Shown: positions 10,125 through 20,006, numbered from the stretch's first letter. The stretch: 64,000 bases of DNA from Calothrix sp. PCC 7103 (GCF_000331305.1 NZ_KB217478.1:2756151-2820150); one strand, 5' to 3'. The notes: generated by a model not told the origin, from the letters alone. Translations and numbers: made by a program.

Positions 10125-10482
10125 TAGTTCAATCTTGCATATAAATCGGGTTTTGGAATAGTATTAATTTTTACTAAAAATATAGTAGTAAATGATTTAA
10201 GTACGTAGACAATAATTAACTACATTTAATATAGATTTCAATAGATTTTACGGATGATTTAGCTATCTACCGTAGCAAATTGTGCTTGTCAGTTCAGAAA
10301 AAATTTTGAGTCCAATCAATTAAAAGTACACAGAATCAGCACCTGAGCGGTTGTTATGTGCAGGCGCCGGATGTTATCTATTTATCTACGCAGAGCCTAG
10401 TATAGTTACACATTTTCTTAACAAGCTGCAACTGCAATAGGGCATATATTTTTTATTAATCTTCTGTTAATCTTTTGTGTGG

Positions 10483-10496
10483 GTAACTCTTCATAC
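10483..10496 (+). promoter_or_regulatory. NtcA-binding box 1 upstream of amt
   Basis: GTAACTCTTCATAC fits the NtcA consensus GTA-N8-TAC perfectly. NtcA is the global nitrogen activator of cyanobacteria, and amt genes are known members of its regulon. The box lies 72 bases before the preferred amt start, an appropriate distance for an activator site near -41. Confidence 0.7.
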
Positions 10497-10504
10497 AGAC
10501 ACAA

Positions 10505-10518
10505 GTATCAAAAATTAC
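10505..10518 (+). promoter_or_regulatory. NtcA-binding box 2 upstream of amt
   Basis: GTATCAAAAATTAC is a second perfect GTA-N8-TAC, its centre 22 bp from the first, about two helical turns on the same face. If the first box is the activator site, this one would overlap the -10 region (AT-rich 10521-10528) and could limit expression. It could also act alone. Chance occurrence is possible because the motif has only six fixed bases. Confidence 0.55.
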
Positions 10519-10567
10519 TCATATTTATGCAAGTGACACAACTCGTTCGACCTTGGGAACTTTAAAA

Positions 10568-12022
10568 GTGTTGAAGAAAGTAATAATGATAGGGGCAATT
10601 GCCCTACTGCTCCTTGGTGGACCACTGACGGGCAACGCCTTTGCTCAAACAGTAACCGCTGAAGATTTAAAAAAGGTGGCAGACGCAGCCGCAGCAGCTC
10701 AAACAGCAGGGGATACAGCATTTATGCTTTTATCATCTGCGTTGGTGCTGTTAATGACACCTGGGTTGGCTTTCTTTTACGGTGGCTTTGTGCGGTCGCG
10801 CAACGTGCTAAATACGCTGATGATGAGTTTTGTACTCATGGCGATAGTGGGAGTTACCTGGATTTTATGGGGCTATAGTTTTGCGTTTGCACCAGGTAAT
10901 GCGATTATCGGTGGAGTTAAGTGGATGTTTGGCAATGTGGGACTTGATATCAGTGGATATTTACCCCATATGGGTTATGAAGATGCCCTGAAAGCTGCTG
11001 ACCCCAAATATAGTGACGTTGTGTCGTATGCGGGCACTATTCCTCATCAAGCATTCATGATTTATCAAGCCATGTTTGCCATTATTACTCCAGCGTTAAT
11101 TTCAGGCGCCATTGCCGAACGGATGAGCTTTACTGCTTACTCGCTATTTGTGCTGTTGTGGTCTACATTTATTTATTCTCCACTAGCTCACATGGTTTGG
11201 GCAAAAGGTGGAATGTTAGGACTGTATGGTGGAATGGGTGCCCTTGACTTCGCAGGTGGTACAGTGGTACACATTAGTTCTGGGGTTTCGGCGTTAGTTG
11301 CAGCAATAATGCTAGGTTCGCGTAAAACATATCCAGAGCGTCTTAGCCCTCCCCATAACGTGCCATTTATTTTATTAGGTGCTGGTTTATTGTGGTTTGG
11401 TTGGTTCGGTTTTAATGCTGGTAGTGCATTAGCTTCCGGTTCTTTAGCAACCGCCGCTTTTGTCGCGACTAATACGGGTGCAGCAGCAGGGGCGTTAATG
11501 TGGTTAATTTTAGAAAAAGTGCTACGTGGTAAACCAACAGCAGTGGGTGCAGCAACAGGCGCCGTTGCGGGTTTAGTTGGTATTACACCAGCCGCAGGAT
11601 TTGTAACCCCACTAGCATCGATATTAATGGGTGGCATTACATCCTTCGTCTGCTTCTACGCAGTTAGCTATAAGCACAAAGTCCAAATTGATGACGCTTT
11701 AGATACATATCCGGTGCATGGTGTTGGTGGTACAGTTGGGGCAATTTTAACTGGTATATTTGCCACTAAAACTGTGAACGCAGCAGGCGCCAATGGTTTA
11801 TTGTACGGAAACCCCAAACAATTACTAATTCAAATTGCCGCAGTCGCCATAGCTTATGTAGTGGCAGGTGCTGGTACTTGGTTTATTCTCAAAATTGTTG
11901 AAGCTACCGTTGGTCTGCGAGTCAAAGAAGAAGCAGAATACCAAGGTATTGATATCAACGAACACGGAGAAGAAGGTTACAACGAAGAATTTGGAGAACG
12001 GGTATCAATTGGAAACAAGTAG
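10568..12022 (+). CDS. amt: Ammonium transporter
   Basis: An Amt/MEP/Rh-family ammonium channel with about eleven membrane helices. The conserved pore histidines are in PLAHMVW (H208) and TYPVHGVGG (H384), and GGTVVHISSGVSALVAA is also present. A signal peptide (KKVIMIGAIALLLLGG...NAFA) precedes the first helix. Several starts are possible: TTG 10553, GTG 10568, TTG 10571 and ATG 10586. GTG 10568 is preferred because GGGAA at 10555-10559 lies eight bases upstream and it gives a proper basic start to the signal peptide. Two NtcA boxes upstream indicate induction under nitrogen limitation. No glnB/glnK gene is adjacent. Confidence 0.95.
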   Translation: MLKKVIMIGAIALLLLGGPLTGNAFAQTVTAEDLKKVADAAAAAQTAGDTAFMLLSSALVLLMTPGLAFFYGGFVRSRNVLNTLMMSFVLMAIVGVTWILWGYSFAFAPGNAIIGGVKWMFGNVGLDISGYLPHMGYEDALKAADPKYSDVVSYAGTIPHQAFMIYQAMFAIITPALISGAIAERMSFTAYSLFVLLWSTFIYSPLAHMVWAKGGMLGLYGGMGALDFAGGTVVHISSGVSALVAAIMLGSRKTYPERLSPPHNVPFILLGAGLLWFGWFGFNAGSALASGSLATAAFVATNTGAAAGALMWLILEKVLRGKPTAVGAATGAVAGLVGITPAAGFVTPLASILMGGITSFVCFYAVSYKHKVQIDDALDTYPVHGVGGTVGAILTGIFATKTVNAAGANGLLYGNPKQLLIQIAAVAIAYVVAGAGTWFILKIVEATVGLRVKEEAEYQGIDINEHGEEGYNEEFGERVSIGNK

Positions 12023-12128
12023 TTCTCCAACCAATCTTTAGGTTTTCCTTTAGGTTTTCTTATAAATACAGGCGCCAAAAGTGGACATAGGCGATTACAA
12101 TGCATACCATCTGTAACTCACTCGGTCA

Positions 12129-12998
12129 ATGCAGCACGTGTCCACCTCCGCTAAATCCTTTCCAATTTGGGCTTTTTTATCGCTGTTAACCAATGGCGTA
12201 CTAGTCTTGGCGGTTATCTTACTGTTTTTACGACAGCAGGGTATGACCGCCCTTTTTCGTAGAGCTACTCCTGTTACACAAAGCATCGAAGCATTACCAA
12301 ATAAGGCGCCACAATTGGGTGAACGTCATCAGCTTAGTTATACTCAGTGGGTAGATATTTTAAAACGTGAAGCCGAAGTAGCAGCAAATAAACGTCCACA
12401 GCGTTTAACAGTATTAGCTGGTGACTCTCTGTCTTTATGGTTCCCACAAGAATTATTACCAGAAGAACGCACTTGGCTCAACCAAGGTATTTCTGGCGAA
12501 ACTAGTACTGGGCTACTAAAGCGTTTAAATTTATTCAATCAGACCAAGCCAGAAACAATTTTTGTAATGATTGGCATCAACGACTTAATTCGAGGAGTTG
12601 AAGATAGCAAAATATTGGATAATTACCGTCGAATAGTAACTACCTTGCGTGCATCACACCCCAAGTCTCAAATCGTTATTCAATCAATATTGCCGCATGG
12701 TGGAGAAGAAGCAACTTGGGAGGGAAAACAAAAGCTGTTAGCAATTCCCAATAATAGAATTCGCGAACTTAATCAGCAATTACAGAATATTGCCACAAAA
12801 GAAGGTATAAAATATTTGGATTTGCATCCCTTATTTACCGATAGTCAAGGAAATATACGTTCAGACTTCAGCACAGACGGGTTACATTTAAGTCCACAAG
12901 GCTACTTAGTATGGCGTTCAGCATTACAGTTATACAGCGAAATAGAATTAAAGCGACAATCATCTGCGCTGCGACCAATTCCTCAAGTCGTCAACTAA
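12129..12998 (+). CDS. SGNH/GDSL-family hydrolase, membrane-anchored
   Basis: A 289-residue esterase-fold protein. After one membrane helix (about residues 12-36) it has block I AGDSLSLW with the catalytic serine at S100, block II NQGISGETS, block III GINDLI, and block V DGLHLSPQGY with D250 and H253. All catalytic positions are therefore present. It probably acts outside the cytoplasmic membrane on an acyl or acetyl ester, perhaps of a polysaccharide, but the substrate is unknown. It lies between amt and ispH on the same strand with no sign of a shared function. Confidence 0.85.
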   Translation: MQHVSTSAKSFPIWAFLSLLTNGVLVLAVILLFLRQQGMTALFRRATPVTQSIEALPNKAPQLGERHQLSYTQWVDILKREAEVAANKRPQRLTVLAGDSLSLWFPQELLPEERTWLNQGISGETSTGLLKRLNLFNQTKPETIFVMIGINDLIRGVEDSKILDNYRRIVTTLRASHPKSQIVIQSILPHGGEEATWEGKQKLLAIPNNRIRELNQQLQNIATKEGIKYLDLHPLFTDSQGNIRSDFSTDGLHLSPQGYLVWRSALQLYSEIELKRQSSALRPIPQVVN

Positions 12999-13047
12999 GC
13001 GCGACAATATATATAGTAAATTTTGAAGATTTTTGAAGTAAATATCA

Positions 13048-14256
13048 ATGGATACTAAAGCATTTAAACGTTCACTACAACATTCTGAAAACTATCACCG
13101 TCGTAGCTTCGGTCATCAAGAAGAAGTTGCCGCTGAGTTAAAATCGGAGTACCAAAGCAGTTTAATACAAGAAATTCGCAATAACAATTATAATTTGAAG
13201 CGTGCGGATGTAACAATTCGATTAGCACAAGCATTTGGCTTTTGTTGGGGAGTAGAGCGCGCGGTTGCGATGGCATATGAAACGCGCAAGCATTTTCCGA
13301 CAGAGCAAATTTGGATTACCAATGAAATTATTCATAACCCTTCGGTAAACCAACGTTTGCGCGAAATGCAAGTTAAATTTATTACCGTAGAAGCTGGGCA
13401 AAAAGACTTTTCGGTTGTAAGAAGTGGTGATGTTGTAATATTACCTGCATTCGGCGCCAGTGTTCAAGAGATGCAGTTACTTAACGAGAAGGGTTGTAAA
13501 ATAGTTGACACAACCTGTCCTTGGGTATCTAAAGTATGGAACACGGTAGAAAAGCATAAAAAAGGTGACTTTACATCAATAATTCACGGCAAATACAATC
13601 ACGAAGAAACTGTAGCCACAAGTTCCTTTGCAGGCAAATATTTGATTGTATTGAATTTACAGCAAGCTGAATATGTCACCAACTATATATTAAATGGTGG
13701 TGATAGAAATGAGTTTATGGCAAAATTCAGCAAAGCTTTTTCAGCAGGGTTTGACCCAGAGGTAGATTTAGAACGAGTTGGAATTGCCAATCAAACTACC
13801 ATGCTCAAAGGAGAAACCGAGCAAATAGGTAAACTATTTGAGCGGACAATGATGCAAAAATATGGGCCGCAAGAATTAAATGACCATTTCCAAAGTTTTA
13901 ATACAATTTGTGACGCAACTCAAGAACGTCAGGATGCGATGTTCGAGTTAGTTGATGAAAAACTTGATTTAATGATAGTAATTGGTGGATTTAACTCATC
14001 GAATACAACTCACCTTCAAGAAATCGCTGTTGAACGTACAATTCCTTCATACCATATTGATTGTGTCGAACGTATTAAATCCTGTAATGCAATTGAACAC
14101 CGTGAGTTAAACGGGCAATTAAAGATTACAGAAAATTGGTTGCCCGATGGAGAAATTGTCGTTGGTGTGACAAGCGGCGCCTCGACTCCTGATAAAGTTG
14201 TTGAAGATGTAATCGAAAAAATCTTTGAACTCAAAGCAACTGCTGCGGTGGTTTGA
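13048..14256 (+). CDS. ispH: 4-hydroxy-3-methylbut-2-enyl diphosphate reductase
   Basis: The last enzyme of the MEP pathway, converting HMBPP into isopentenyl and dimethylallyl diphosphate with a 4Fe-4S cluster. The three cluster cysteines are C66 ([12 protein letters not shown]), C157 ([10 protein letters not shown]) and C288 ([13 protein letters not shown]). The 402-residue length and long N-terminal part match the cyanobacterial/plant type. The gene sits next to the hopanoid region, whose squalene is made from its products, although it is on the opposite strand from hpnH. Confidence 0.97.
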   Translation: MDTKAFKRSLQHSENYHRRSFGHQEEVAAELKSEYQSSLIQEIRNNNYNLKRADVTIRLAQAFGFCWGVERAVAMAYETRKHFPTEQIWITNEIIHNPSVNQRLREMQVKFITVEAGQKDFSVVRSGDVVILPAFGASVQEMQLLNEKGCKIVDTTCPWVSKVWNTVEKHKKGDFTSIIHGKYNHEETVATSSFAGKYLIVLNLQQAEYVTNYILNGGDRNEFMAKFSKAFSAGFDPEVDLERVGIANQTTMLKGETEQIGKLFERTMMQKYGPQELNDHFQSFNTICDATQERQDAMFELVDEKLDLMIVIGGFNSSNTTHLQEIAVERTIPSYHIDCVERIKSCNAIEHRELNGQLKITENWLPDGEIVVGVTSGASTPDKVVEDVIEKIFELKATAAVV

Positions 14257-14313
14257 TGAAAACTGGGTTTATTTGAAATGGGGCATCCTTGCCCGCCCTT
14301 AAATAATGAGAAA

Positions 14314-14335
14314 GAACAGGCAGGGATGCCTGTTC
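14314..14335. repeat. Dispersed hairpin repeat, GAACAGGCA arms
   Basis: Perfect 9-bp stem GAACAGGCA / TGCCTGTTC around a GGGA loop, followed by CACAAGAG. Members of the same family occur at 26290-26310, 28073-28093, 40914-40945, 45617-45636 and 57129-57157. It lies between the convergent ispH and hpnH genes and could serve as a two-way terminator. Confidence 0.7.
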
Positions 14336-14363
14336 CACAAGAGTTTACAAATTAATTAATTTG

Positions 14364-15380
14364 TTAGCCACCCCATAGAACTTTCATTGACCGCGCAATG
14401 TTGGTTGGCTGCATTGAGTCCATTGCTGCTGTTGGTTCGTAACCGCAATGCACCATACAGTCGGCGCATTTGGGGTTGCCACTTGCACGACCATATTGGT
14501 TCCAGTCGGTTTGGTCGAGTAGTTCTTGGAAGGTTTTGTAATGTCCTTCGTTGAGTAGGTAACAAGGTTTTTGCCATCCTAGTACGCTGTAACATGGCAT
14601 TCCCCAAGGTGTACATTCATAGTCTTTGTCACCTGTGAGAAAGTCGAGGAATAAGGGGTTATTATTAAAACTCCAGTTTTTTTGACCCGCTTTCCAAGGT
14701 GCCAATATTTTACGGAATAATGCGCGTGTTTGTTCGCGTTTGAGAAAATGGTCTTGATCGGGCGCCCATTCATACCCATATCCTGGGGAAATAGTCATTC
14801 CATCTACACCCAAAGATGTAACGAAATCGAAAAATTCTTGCATTTCTGCTGGTTCAGTACCATCAAATATTGTTGTATTTGTTGCTACTTGAAACCCTTT
14901 GGCTTTCGCTGCACGAATTGCTTTCACCGCAGTATCAAATACGCCTTTACGGTCAACACATTTATCGTGTAAATCGCGCATTCCATCGAGGTGAACTGAA
15001 AAGGTTAGATATGGTGAAGGTGTAAATTTATCTAGGCTTTTTTCTAGTAATATTCCATTTGTACATAGATAAATAAATTTCTTGCGTGCAACTAGTCCAC
15101 GCACAATTTCATCGATTTGCGGATGTAATAAAGGTTCTCCACCCGGTATTGAGACAACAGGGGCGCCGCATTCTTCAACAGCCGCAAAGCATTGTTCTGG
15201 TGTCAAATTTTGTTTAAGTATCTCAGTAGGATGCTGGATTTTACCGCATCCAGAACACGCTAAGTTGCACCTAAATAGCGGTTCGAGCATCAACACAAGT
15301 GGAAAACGTTTGCGTCCTTTGATACGTTGCGCGACTAGATATTTACCGATTTCTATCGCTTGCATTAAGTTAATTGACAT
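14364..15380 (-). CDS. hpnH: Adenosyl-hopene transferase HpnH (radical SAM)
   Basis: HpnH joins an adenosyl group to diploptene, the first step in making the extended side chain of bacteriohopanepolyols. The 338-residue product has the radical-SAM cysteine triad in [12 protein letters not shown] (C38, C42, C45), the [12 protein letters not shown] block and a cysteine-rich C-terminal part ([18 protein letters not shown]) typical of HpnH. It is followed on the same strand by nothing, but hpnA lies just upstream (71 bp) in the same direction, so both are probably one transcript. Confidence 0.95.
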   Translation of the reverse strand: MSINLMQAIEIGKYLVAQRIKGRKRFPLVLMLEPLFRCNLACSGCGKIQHPTEILKQNLTPEQCFAAVEECGAPVVSIPGGEPLLHPQIDEIVRGLVARKKFIYLCTNGILLEKSLDKFTPSPYLTFSVHLDGMRDLHDKCVDRKGVFDTAVKAIRAAKAKGFQVATNTTIFDGTEPAEMQEFFDFVTSLGVDGMTISPGYGYEWAPDQDHFLKREQTRALFRKILAPWKAGQKNWSFNNNPLFLDFLTGDKDYECTPWGMPCYSVLGWQKPCYLLNEGHYKTFQELLDQTDWNQYGRASGNPKCADCMVHCGYEPTAAMDSMQPTNIARSMKVLWGG

Positions 15381-15451
15381 TTTTCACTCCCCGGTAAGTT
15401 TATATATCAAAGCATTACTAAGCAATGTAAGTAAAGAAAACAGTATTTGTT

Positions 15452-16444
15452 TTAATTTTTTTCCACATATCCATGAGATACAAACCATTCAACTGCGTCT
15501 TTGAGGGCAATATATACAGGAGTTTGGGGCAAACTAAGTTCACGCACAGCTTTTGATGCATCGTAGTACATTGTGTGTTGTGCCATCTTGACTCCATCTA
15601 CAGGTATTGATGGTGTTTTGCCTAAGCGTGCGAGAATCTTTTCATCCAACCAAGCCACACTATAAGGAATCCAGGCTGGTATTGTACGATTTGGTGCGGG
15701 TAAATTCGTAATTTGTGCCAGATGGTCAAGAATTTGCTTGAGTGTAAGATTTTCGTTTCCCAGAATGTAACGCTCTCCTGATTTTCCTTTATGAAGTGCA
15801 AGTAAGTGTCCCCAAGCAACATCACGCACGTCAACAAGATTTAAGCCTGTGTTAATGTAAGCAGGCATTTTTCGACGCAAAAACCGCAATATAATATCGT
15901 GTCCAGTCGGAGTTGGTTTTATATCCATTGGGCCAATAGGAGTGCTAGGATTGACGATTACTACATCTTGACCAGCAGCAGCAGCGCTAAGAGCTTCTTG
16001 TTCCGACCAGTATTTAGACTTTTTATATTCACCAACAAGGTCTTCGACTGGACTTTGGTGAGTTTCATCTACAGCACTTTCTCCTGTACCTATTGCTGCA
16101 ACCGAACTTGTATATACTGTACGTTTAATACCTGCTCGATTTGCAGCAGCTAAAATATTGCGTGTCCCCAGCACATTATTTTCATAAAGTAACTCTTTAT
16201 CTTTTTGCCACAGCGAATAATGAGCAGCTACATGAAATAAATACTGACAACCCACCATTTGCTGCCAAAGGTCAGGACTATTTAAATCACCTTTGATTAT
16301 TTGAACGTTGTGAATATTTTTTAAATTACTCAGGTTACTGTTAGCACGTGCTAGCGCATAAACAAAATACCCTTGCTGAACTAGCAAGCGCACTAAGTTG
16401 GCGCCAACAAAACCTGTACCACCCGTGACGAAAACTTTATGCAT
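15452..16444 (-). CDS. hpnA: Hopanoid-associated sugar epimerase HpnA
   Basis: A 330-residue extended short-chain dehydrogenase/reductase. The NAD(P)-binding TGGTGFVGANL motif is at the N-terminus, and the catalytic YKKSKYWSE block with YxxxK follows near residue 139. The protein closely follows the hopanoid-associated epimerase subfamily, which is found in hopanoid gene clusters and thought to act on the sugar head group. The reaction itself is inferred from the family. It lies upstream of hpnH and directly downstream of an RND transporter gene, only 24 bp away. Confidence 0.9.
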   Translation of the reverse strand: MHKVFVTGGTGFVGANLVRLLVQQGYFVYALARANSNLSNLKNIHNVQIIKGDLNSPDLWQQMVGCQYLFHVAAHYSLWQKDKELLYENNVLGTRNILAAANRAGIKRTVYTSSVAAIGTGESAVDETHQSPVEDLVGEYKKSKYWSEQEALSAAAAGQDVVIVNPSTPIGPMDIKPTPTGHDIILRFLRRKMPAYINTGLNLVDVRDVAWGHLLALHKGKSGERYILGNENLTLKQILDHLAQITNLPAPNRTIPAWIPYSVAWLDEKILARLGKTPSIPVDGVKMAQHTMYYDASKAVRELSLPQTPVYIALKDAVEWFVSHGYVEKN

Positions 16445-16468
16445 TGTTTAGTCAATGGTTAATTTTGA

Positions 16469-19165
16469 TTAATTATTCTTAAATTGTTTGCGCTTAAACC
16501 AGTCGTCAAGAATTGCGTATAGAACGGGGACAACAATTAAACTTAGTAGCGTAGAACTAATTAAACCACCAGCAATAGCGACTGCCATTGGTGAACGTAA
16601 TTCAGAACCGGCGCCAATACCCAGTGCAATTGGTACCATACCTAAAATAGTAGCAACGGTAGTCATAATAATCGGTCGAAATCTAACTGGTCCAGCCTCA
16701 AGAATGGCAGCTGTTCTTTCGGCGCCCTCACGTCGCAGTTGGTTAATATAGTCAACGAGTAAAATAGCGTTCTTGTTGCTAATACCCAATAAGAAAACAG
16801 AGCCAATCAGCGAAATCATACCAAAGTCGCTTTTAGTAATTAGTAGCGCAATTACGGCGCCAACGAGCGCTAGGGGTAATGAAATACCAATTACCAATGG
16901 GTCTTGCCAACCTCCAAATAAACAAACCAGCACAATGATAATGCATAGTGCCGATAGAAGTAGTGTTGAAGTAAAACTGCCGAGAACTTCGTTCTGACGC
17001 GCCGAGTCTCCTCCTAAATCTAATTTGATATCTTTTGGTATTATAGTTTCGGCTGACTCGACTACTTTATCAGTGGCATCACCTAGTGATAAATCTTTAC
17101 CTAAATTAGCGCTAATATAAGCTACACGCTGGTTATTAAGTCGTTCTATTTGAAAAATATCACCAGTATCAGCAGTATTACCTTCACCCGTATAAGTTAC
17201 ATCGGCAAATCCTTGTATTTTTTTAAGACGCTGTGCGATAGATGCTGCTGACGAATAAAGACTTTTAAGGTTTTCACCTTGTAATGCAACAGTCAGGGGT
17301 TTTTGCGAACCAGTATCAACAAATTGAATGTCCTCAACGCTAATCGTAACATCCGCAAGTTTTGGTAAGCGCGCGCGCACTTGTTCTTGCATGTCGGCAG
17401 TTTTTATTTGTCGATTTTCTTTCAGTTTTACATAAAGTGTACCTTTGTTTGGTTCACCTTCACGCGAACCTACGGTAGTAAATATAGTTTCAACATCGGG
17501 TGTTTTTACAACTGCTTCGAGTTGCTTGGCTATTTCCAACGAATAAGTCAAGGGGTCAGTAGATGTATTTGCGCTTGATATTGCGACGGATGACGTATCT
17601 CCTGGAGTTAAAAAACTTCCCAAAGCATCTTGTGCCGCTTGTTTACTTTGCTCTATTAGTTTAGTTAACGATACTGTATATGTAACATTAAATTCTCCTC
17701 TATCAAGTTTGGGAATAAATCCTTTAGGAATAATAGGAATGATTGCTATTCCAATTACAAAACTCAAGACTGCCAACCCCATTACTATTTTGCGATGATT
17801 GAGTGACCACCGCAATAAATCTTGATAGCGCTGGGCAAAATAACCCCAGCTTTTATTCTCATTATGTGCAGCACGGCGCCTAGAGTTTGGTTTAATCCAG
17901 TAAATTGCTAATACAGGTGAAAGTGTGCGTGCGACTAACAACGAAGTTAGCATTGCTGCGGATACAGTAATCCCAAACGGTTTAAAAAATTGACCGACAA
18001 CTCCACCCATCAAACCAATAGGTAGAAAAACGGCTACAGCGGTTAGGGTCGCTGCGGTAACAGTCACTCCAATTTCAGAAGTGGCTGTAAATGCTGCTTG
18101 GCGAGGAGTTTCACCTTTATCAATGTGGCGCATAATATTTTCCACATCAACAATTGCGTCGTCAATGATACTACCAATTACCAGTGCAAGTGCGAGCAGC
18201 GTGATTGTTTCTAAGTTAAAGCCAAACAATGCCATTACAATAAACGTTCCCAGTAATGAGATTGGAATTGCAAGTGCAGAAATTAGGGTTGCTGACCAAC
18301 TTCTCAAAAAAGGATAAATTACAACTACCGATAGAACAATTGCTTCAATCAATGACTCAATTGTCGCATGAGTTGCTCTACGAATATATTCTGCTTGCGT
18401 TGATGCTAAATTAAGTTTGACATCTGGTAAATTTGTTCGCAGTCTTGAGACCTCTTGCTCAACTGTACTAACGACCTCTAGCGTATTGGCATCACCACGC
18501 TTAATAACTTGGAACGCAAGCGCATCTCTACCATTAAATCTTACCTTAGTGGCGCCGCTACTTGGTTGAGTTACAGGTTGGGGTAAATTTGGAGTAGCTT
18601 CTCCTAACAAAACAACTTTAAGCACCCCTGGCAGTTTAGATACAGATGGTACTATTTTGTCTTTGGTTACTTTTGCTAAATCATCTAAAGAAAGCTTTGG
18701 ACTTTCTACTGCATAACTAATTGCAGCTGATTCATTAAGATTAAACGGAATCACCTGATATTGGGCGCCATTAATCAACTTAACCTGCTTCACGGCATTA
18801 TCAACAGCGAGTCTAGATTCCTCTAAATCTGTCCCCACTGCAAACGCAAGACTAACAACAGCTTGTCCTGGGTAAGTTGACGAACGAATATCATCTATAT
18901 TTTCCAGTGATTGAAGACGCTGCTCAATAATCTTAGTTAACTTAGCTTCCGTATCTTCTGGGGTAGTAAGGGGTGCATTTGCATTCACCACCACCACAGG
19001 AAAAGTAATATCTGGGAACAAAGCGTACTTCAGCGAACTAAACGCCAAAATTCCAGTCACCATCACAGCGAGCCAAAACGATAACGTTAACCAAGAATTC
19101 TGAATCGCCACCCTAGATATATTAAAACGGTCACGCGCCGATTTCGGATGCTTCACTTTTACCAT
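16469..19165 (-). CDS. RND-family efflux transporter permease, short form
   Basis: An 898-residue inner-membrane transporter of the AcrB/HAE type. It has an N-terminal helix, a porter domain, a membrane block containing LALALVIGSIIDDAIVDVENI (helix 4 with the paired acidic residues), a second porter domain and C-terminal helices with GISNKNAILLVDYINQ and FRPIIMTTVATILGM. It is shorter than the usual 1,000-1,050 residues. No membrane-fusion protein or outer-membrane channel gene is adjacent. It lies 24 bp upstream of hpnA in the same direction, so it may be expressed with hpnA and hpnH. A role in moving hopanoids is suggested by the known RND protein HpnN, but the two are not obviously the same subfamily. 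Confidence 0.9.
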   Translation of the reverse strand: MVKVKHPKSARDRFNISRVAIQNSWLTLSFWLAVMVTGILAFSSLKYALFPDITFPVVVVNANAPLTTPEDTEAKLTKIIEQRLQSLENIDDIRSSTYPGQAVVSLAFAVGTDLEESRLAVDNAVKQVKLINGAQYQVIPFNLNESAAISYAVESPKLSLDDLAKVTKDKIVPSVSKLPGVLKVVLLGEATPNLPQPVTQPSSGATKVRFNGRDALAFQVIKRGDANTLEVVSTVEQEVSRLRTNLPDVKLNLASTQAEYIRRATHATIESLIEAIVLSVVVIYPFLRSWSATLISALAIPISLLGTFIVMALFGFNLETITLLALALVIGSIIDDAIVDVENIMRHIDKGETPRQAAFTATSEIGVTVTAATLTAVAVFLPIGLMGGVVGQFFKPFGITVSAAMLTSLLVARTLSPVLAIYWIKPNSRRRAAHNENKSWGYFAQRYQDLLRWSLNHRKIVMGLAVLSFVIGIAIIPIIPKGFIPKLDRGEFNVTYTVSLTKLIEQSKQAAQDALGSFLTPGDTSSVAISSANTSTDPLTYSLEIAKQLEAVVKTPDVETIFTTVGSREGEPNKGTLYVKLKENRQIKTADMQEQVRARLPKLADVTISVEDIQFVDTGSQKPLTVALQGENLKSLYSSAASIAQRLKKIQGFADVTYTGEGNTADTGDIFQIERLNNQRVAYISANLGKDLSLGDATDKVVESAETIIPKDIKLDLGGDSARQNEVLGSFTSTLLLSALCIIIVLVCLFGGWQDPLVIGISLPLALVGAVIALLITKSDFGMISLIGSVFLLGISNKNAILLVDYINQLRREGAERTAAILEAGPVRFRPIIMTTVATILGMVPIALGIGAGSELRSPMAVAIAGGLISSTLLSLIVVPVLYAILDDWFKRKQFKNN

Positions 19166-19243
19166 CGTTGACTCAAGTTGCCACTAATTCTTGATTTTAA
19201 AACTAATTTCGCTCCTTCGGTATACAAGCAACGCCAAAACAGA

Positions 19244-19267
19244 TCGTAATAAGCACTTCAGTGCTTC
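19244..19267 (+). repeat. REP-like inverted repeat, left copy
   Basis: This 24-bp sequence is the exact reverse complement of 19978-20001. It contains a self-complementary hairpin AAGCACT-TC-AGTGCTT preceded by TCGTAAT. Stem-loop plus a short conserved 5' flank is the layout of REP sequences recognised by REP-associated tyrosine transposases, and the pair brackets such a gene. Confidence 0.8.
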
Positions 19268-19361
19268 ACACAACTTCACAATACTCAACCCCAAACACAT
19301 AAACACCCACAAAAATTTTGGGAAGACTACTAATAGTAACACCTACCAATACATTTCCAAA

Positions 19362-19895
19362 ATGTATATATATCGTACACTTACACCAGAGCAAAAAGCA
19401 GAACTAGTTCAACAGCGATTAAGTCGTGGTTATCCTCCTCACTCCCCACCACACACCATACGCGACCAAGAACTATACTTTATTACAGGAACTTGCTACG
19501 AACATAAACATCATATGTCCACAGAAGCAAGGCGCCAGCAACTACTTGATATGCTATTTGAGGAACTTATAAATAATGGCATAGAAATTCTTGCTTGGGT
19601 TGTATTGCCAAATCATTACCATATTTTAGTGCATGTCGAAAACTTTGATTTAGTAGGCAAGTCACTCCGTCGTGTTCATGGTAAAACTTCTCGTTATTGG
19701 AATCTTGAGGATAATATTACTGGACGAAAAGTTTGGTACTCTTACTTTGACCGCGCGATTCGTTCTGAACGTCACTACTATGCCACTATTAATTATATTC
19801 ATAACAATCCTGTTAAGCATGGTTGGGCTGAATCTAATTTTGATTGGAATCAAAGCAGCATTAATTGGTATTTGCAGGAGTACGGGAAGGAATAG
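19362..19895 (+). CDS. REP-associated tyrosine transposase (RAYT, Y1 type)
   Basis: A 177-residue HUH single-strand transposase of the Y1/IS200-like fold. The HUH motif is LPNHYHIL (H85, H87), and the candidate nucleophile is Y145 in INYIHNNPVKHGW. An ATG exists at 19362; a longer frame back to 19191 lacks family similarity and would include the REP repeat, so it was not used. The gene is flanked by a perfect 24-bp inverted repeat pair holding hairpins (19244-19267 and 19978-20001), as expected for a RAYT with its own REPs. It sits inside the hopanoid cluster, between the RND transporter and hpnG. Confidence 0.88.
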   Translation: MYIYRTLTPEQKAELVQQRLSRGYPPHSPPHTIRDQELYFITGTCYEHKHHMSTEARRQQLLDMLFEELINNGIEILAWVVLPNHYHILVHVENFDLVGKSLRRVHGKTSRYWNLEDNITGRKVWYSYFDRAIRSERHYYATINYIHNNPVKHGWAESNFDWNQSSINWYLQEYGKE

Positions 19896-19977
19896 CTGCT
19901 AGATTGTTGTGTTAAGTATTATGTGGAAAATTTTGGTGCGGGTTGGGATGATTAGATGAGGGTGTTTTTTATGGGTG

Positions 19978-20001
19978 GAAGCACTGAAGTGCTTATTACG
20001 A
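19978..20001 (-). repeat. REP-like inverted repeat, right copy
   Basis: Perfect reverse complement of 19244-19267, with the hairpin AAGCACT-GA-AGTGCTT. It ends six bases before the preferred hpnG start, so it may influence hpnG translation or mRNA stability. Confidence 0.8.
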
Positions 20002-20006
20002 GTTGC

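Larger units (their letters stand above)
10101..10567. other. Gene-free interval between kdpC and amt
   Basis: No gene was seen. It contains a CCCGGTTT palindromic repeat at 10112-10124, directly after kdpC, and two perfect NtcA-type boxes near its right end. The segment between is AT-rich with one GGCGCC site at about 10364. Confidence 0.6.

Noticed and set aside
10121-10481. Additional NtcA boxes or a riboswitch before amt
   Set aside because: Several GTA and TAC triplets occur, but none at the eight-base spacing other than the two reported, and no conserved riboswitch fold was seen.
11188-11637. A 149-codon open frame antisense to amt
   Set aside because: It lies wholly inside the secure amt gene, its product is rich in Pro and Ala from the reverse of hydrophobic codons, and it has no motif.
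15082-15504. A 140-codon frame opposite hpnH and hpnA
   Set aside because: It overlaps the 3' end of one secure gene and the 5' part of another on the other strand and has no recognisable domain.
19191-19361. An N-terminal extension of the RAYT gene back to 19191
   Set aside because: It would include the REP repeat, has no family similarity, and the ATG at 19362 fits the family length.
19956-20006. A longer hpnG start at 19956
   Set aside because: The extra 17 residues are encoded by the REP repeat, and the family begins near ATG 20007.
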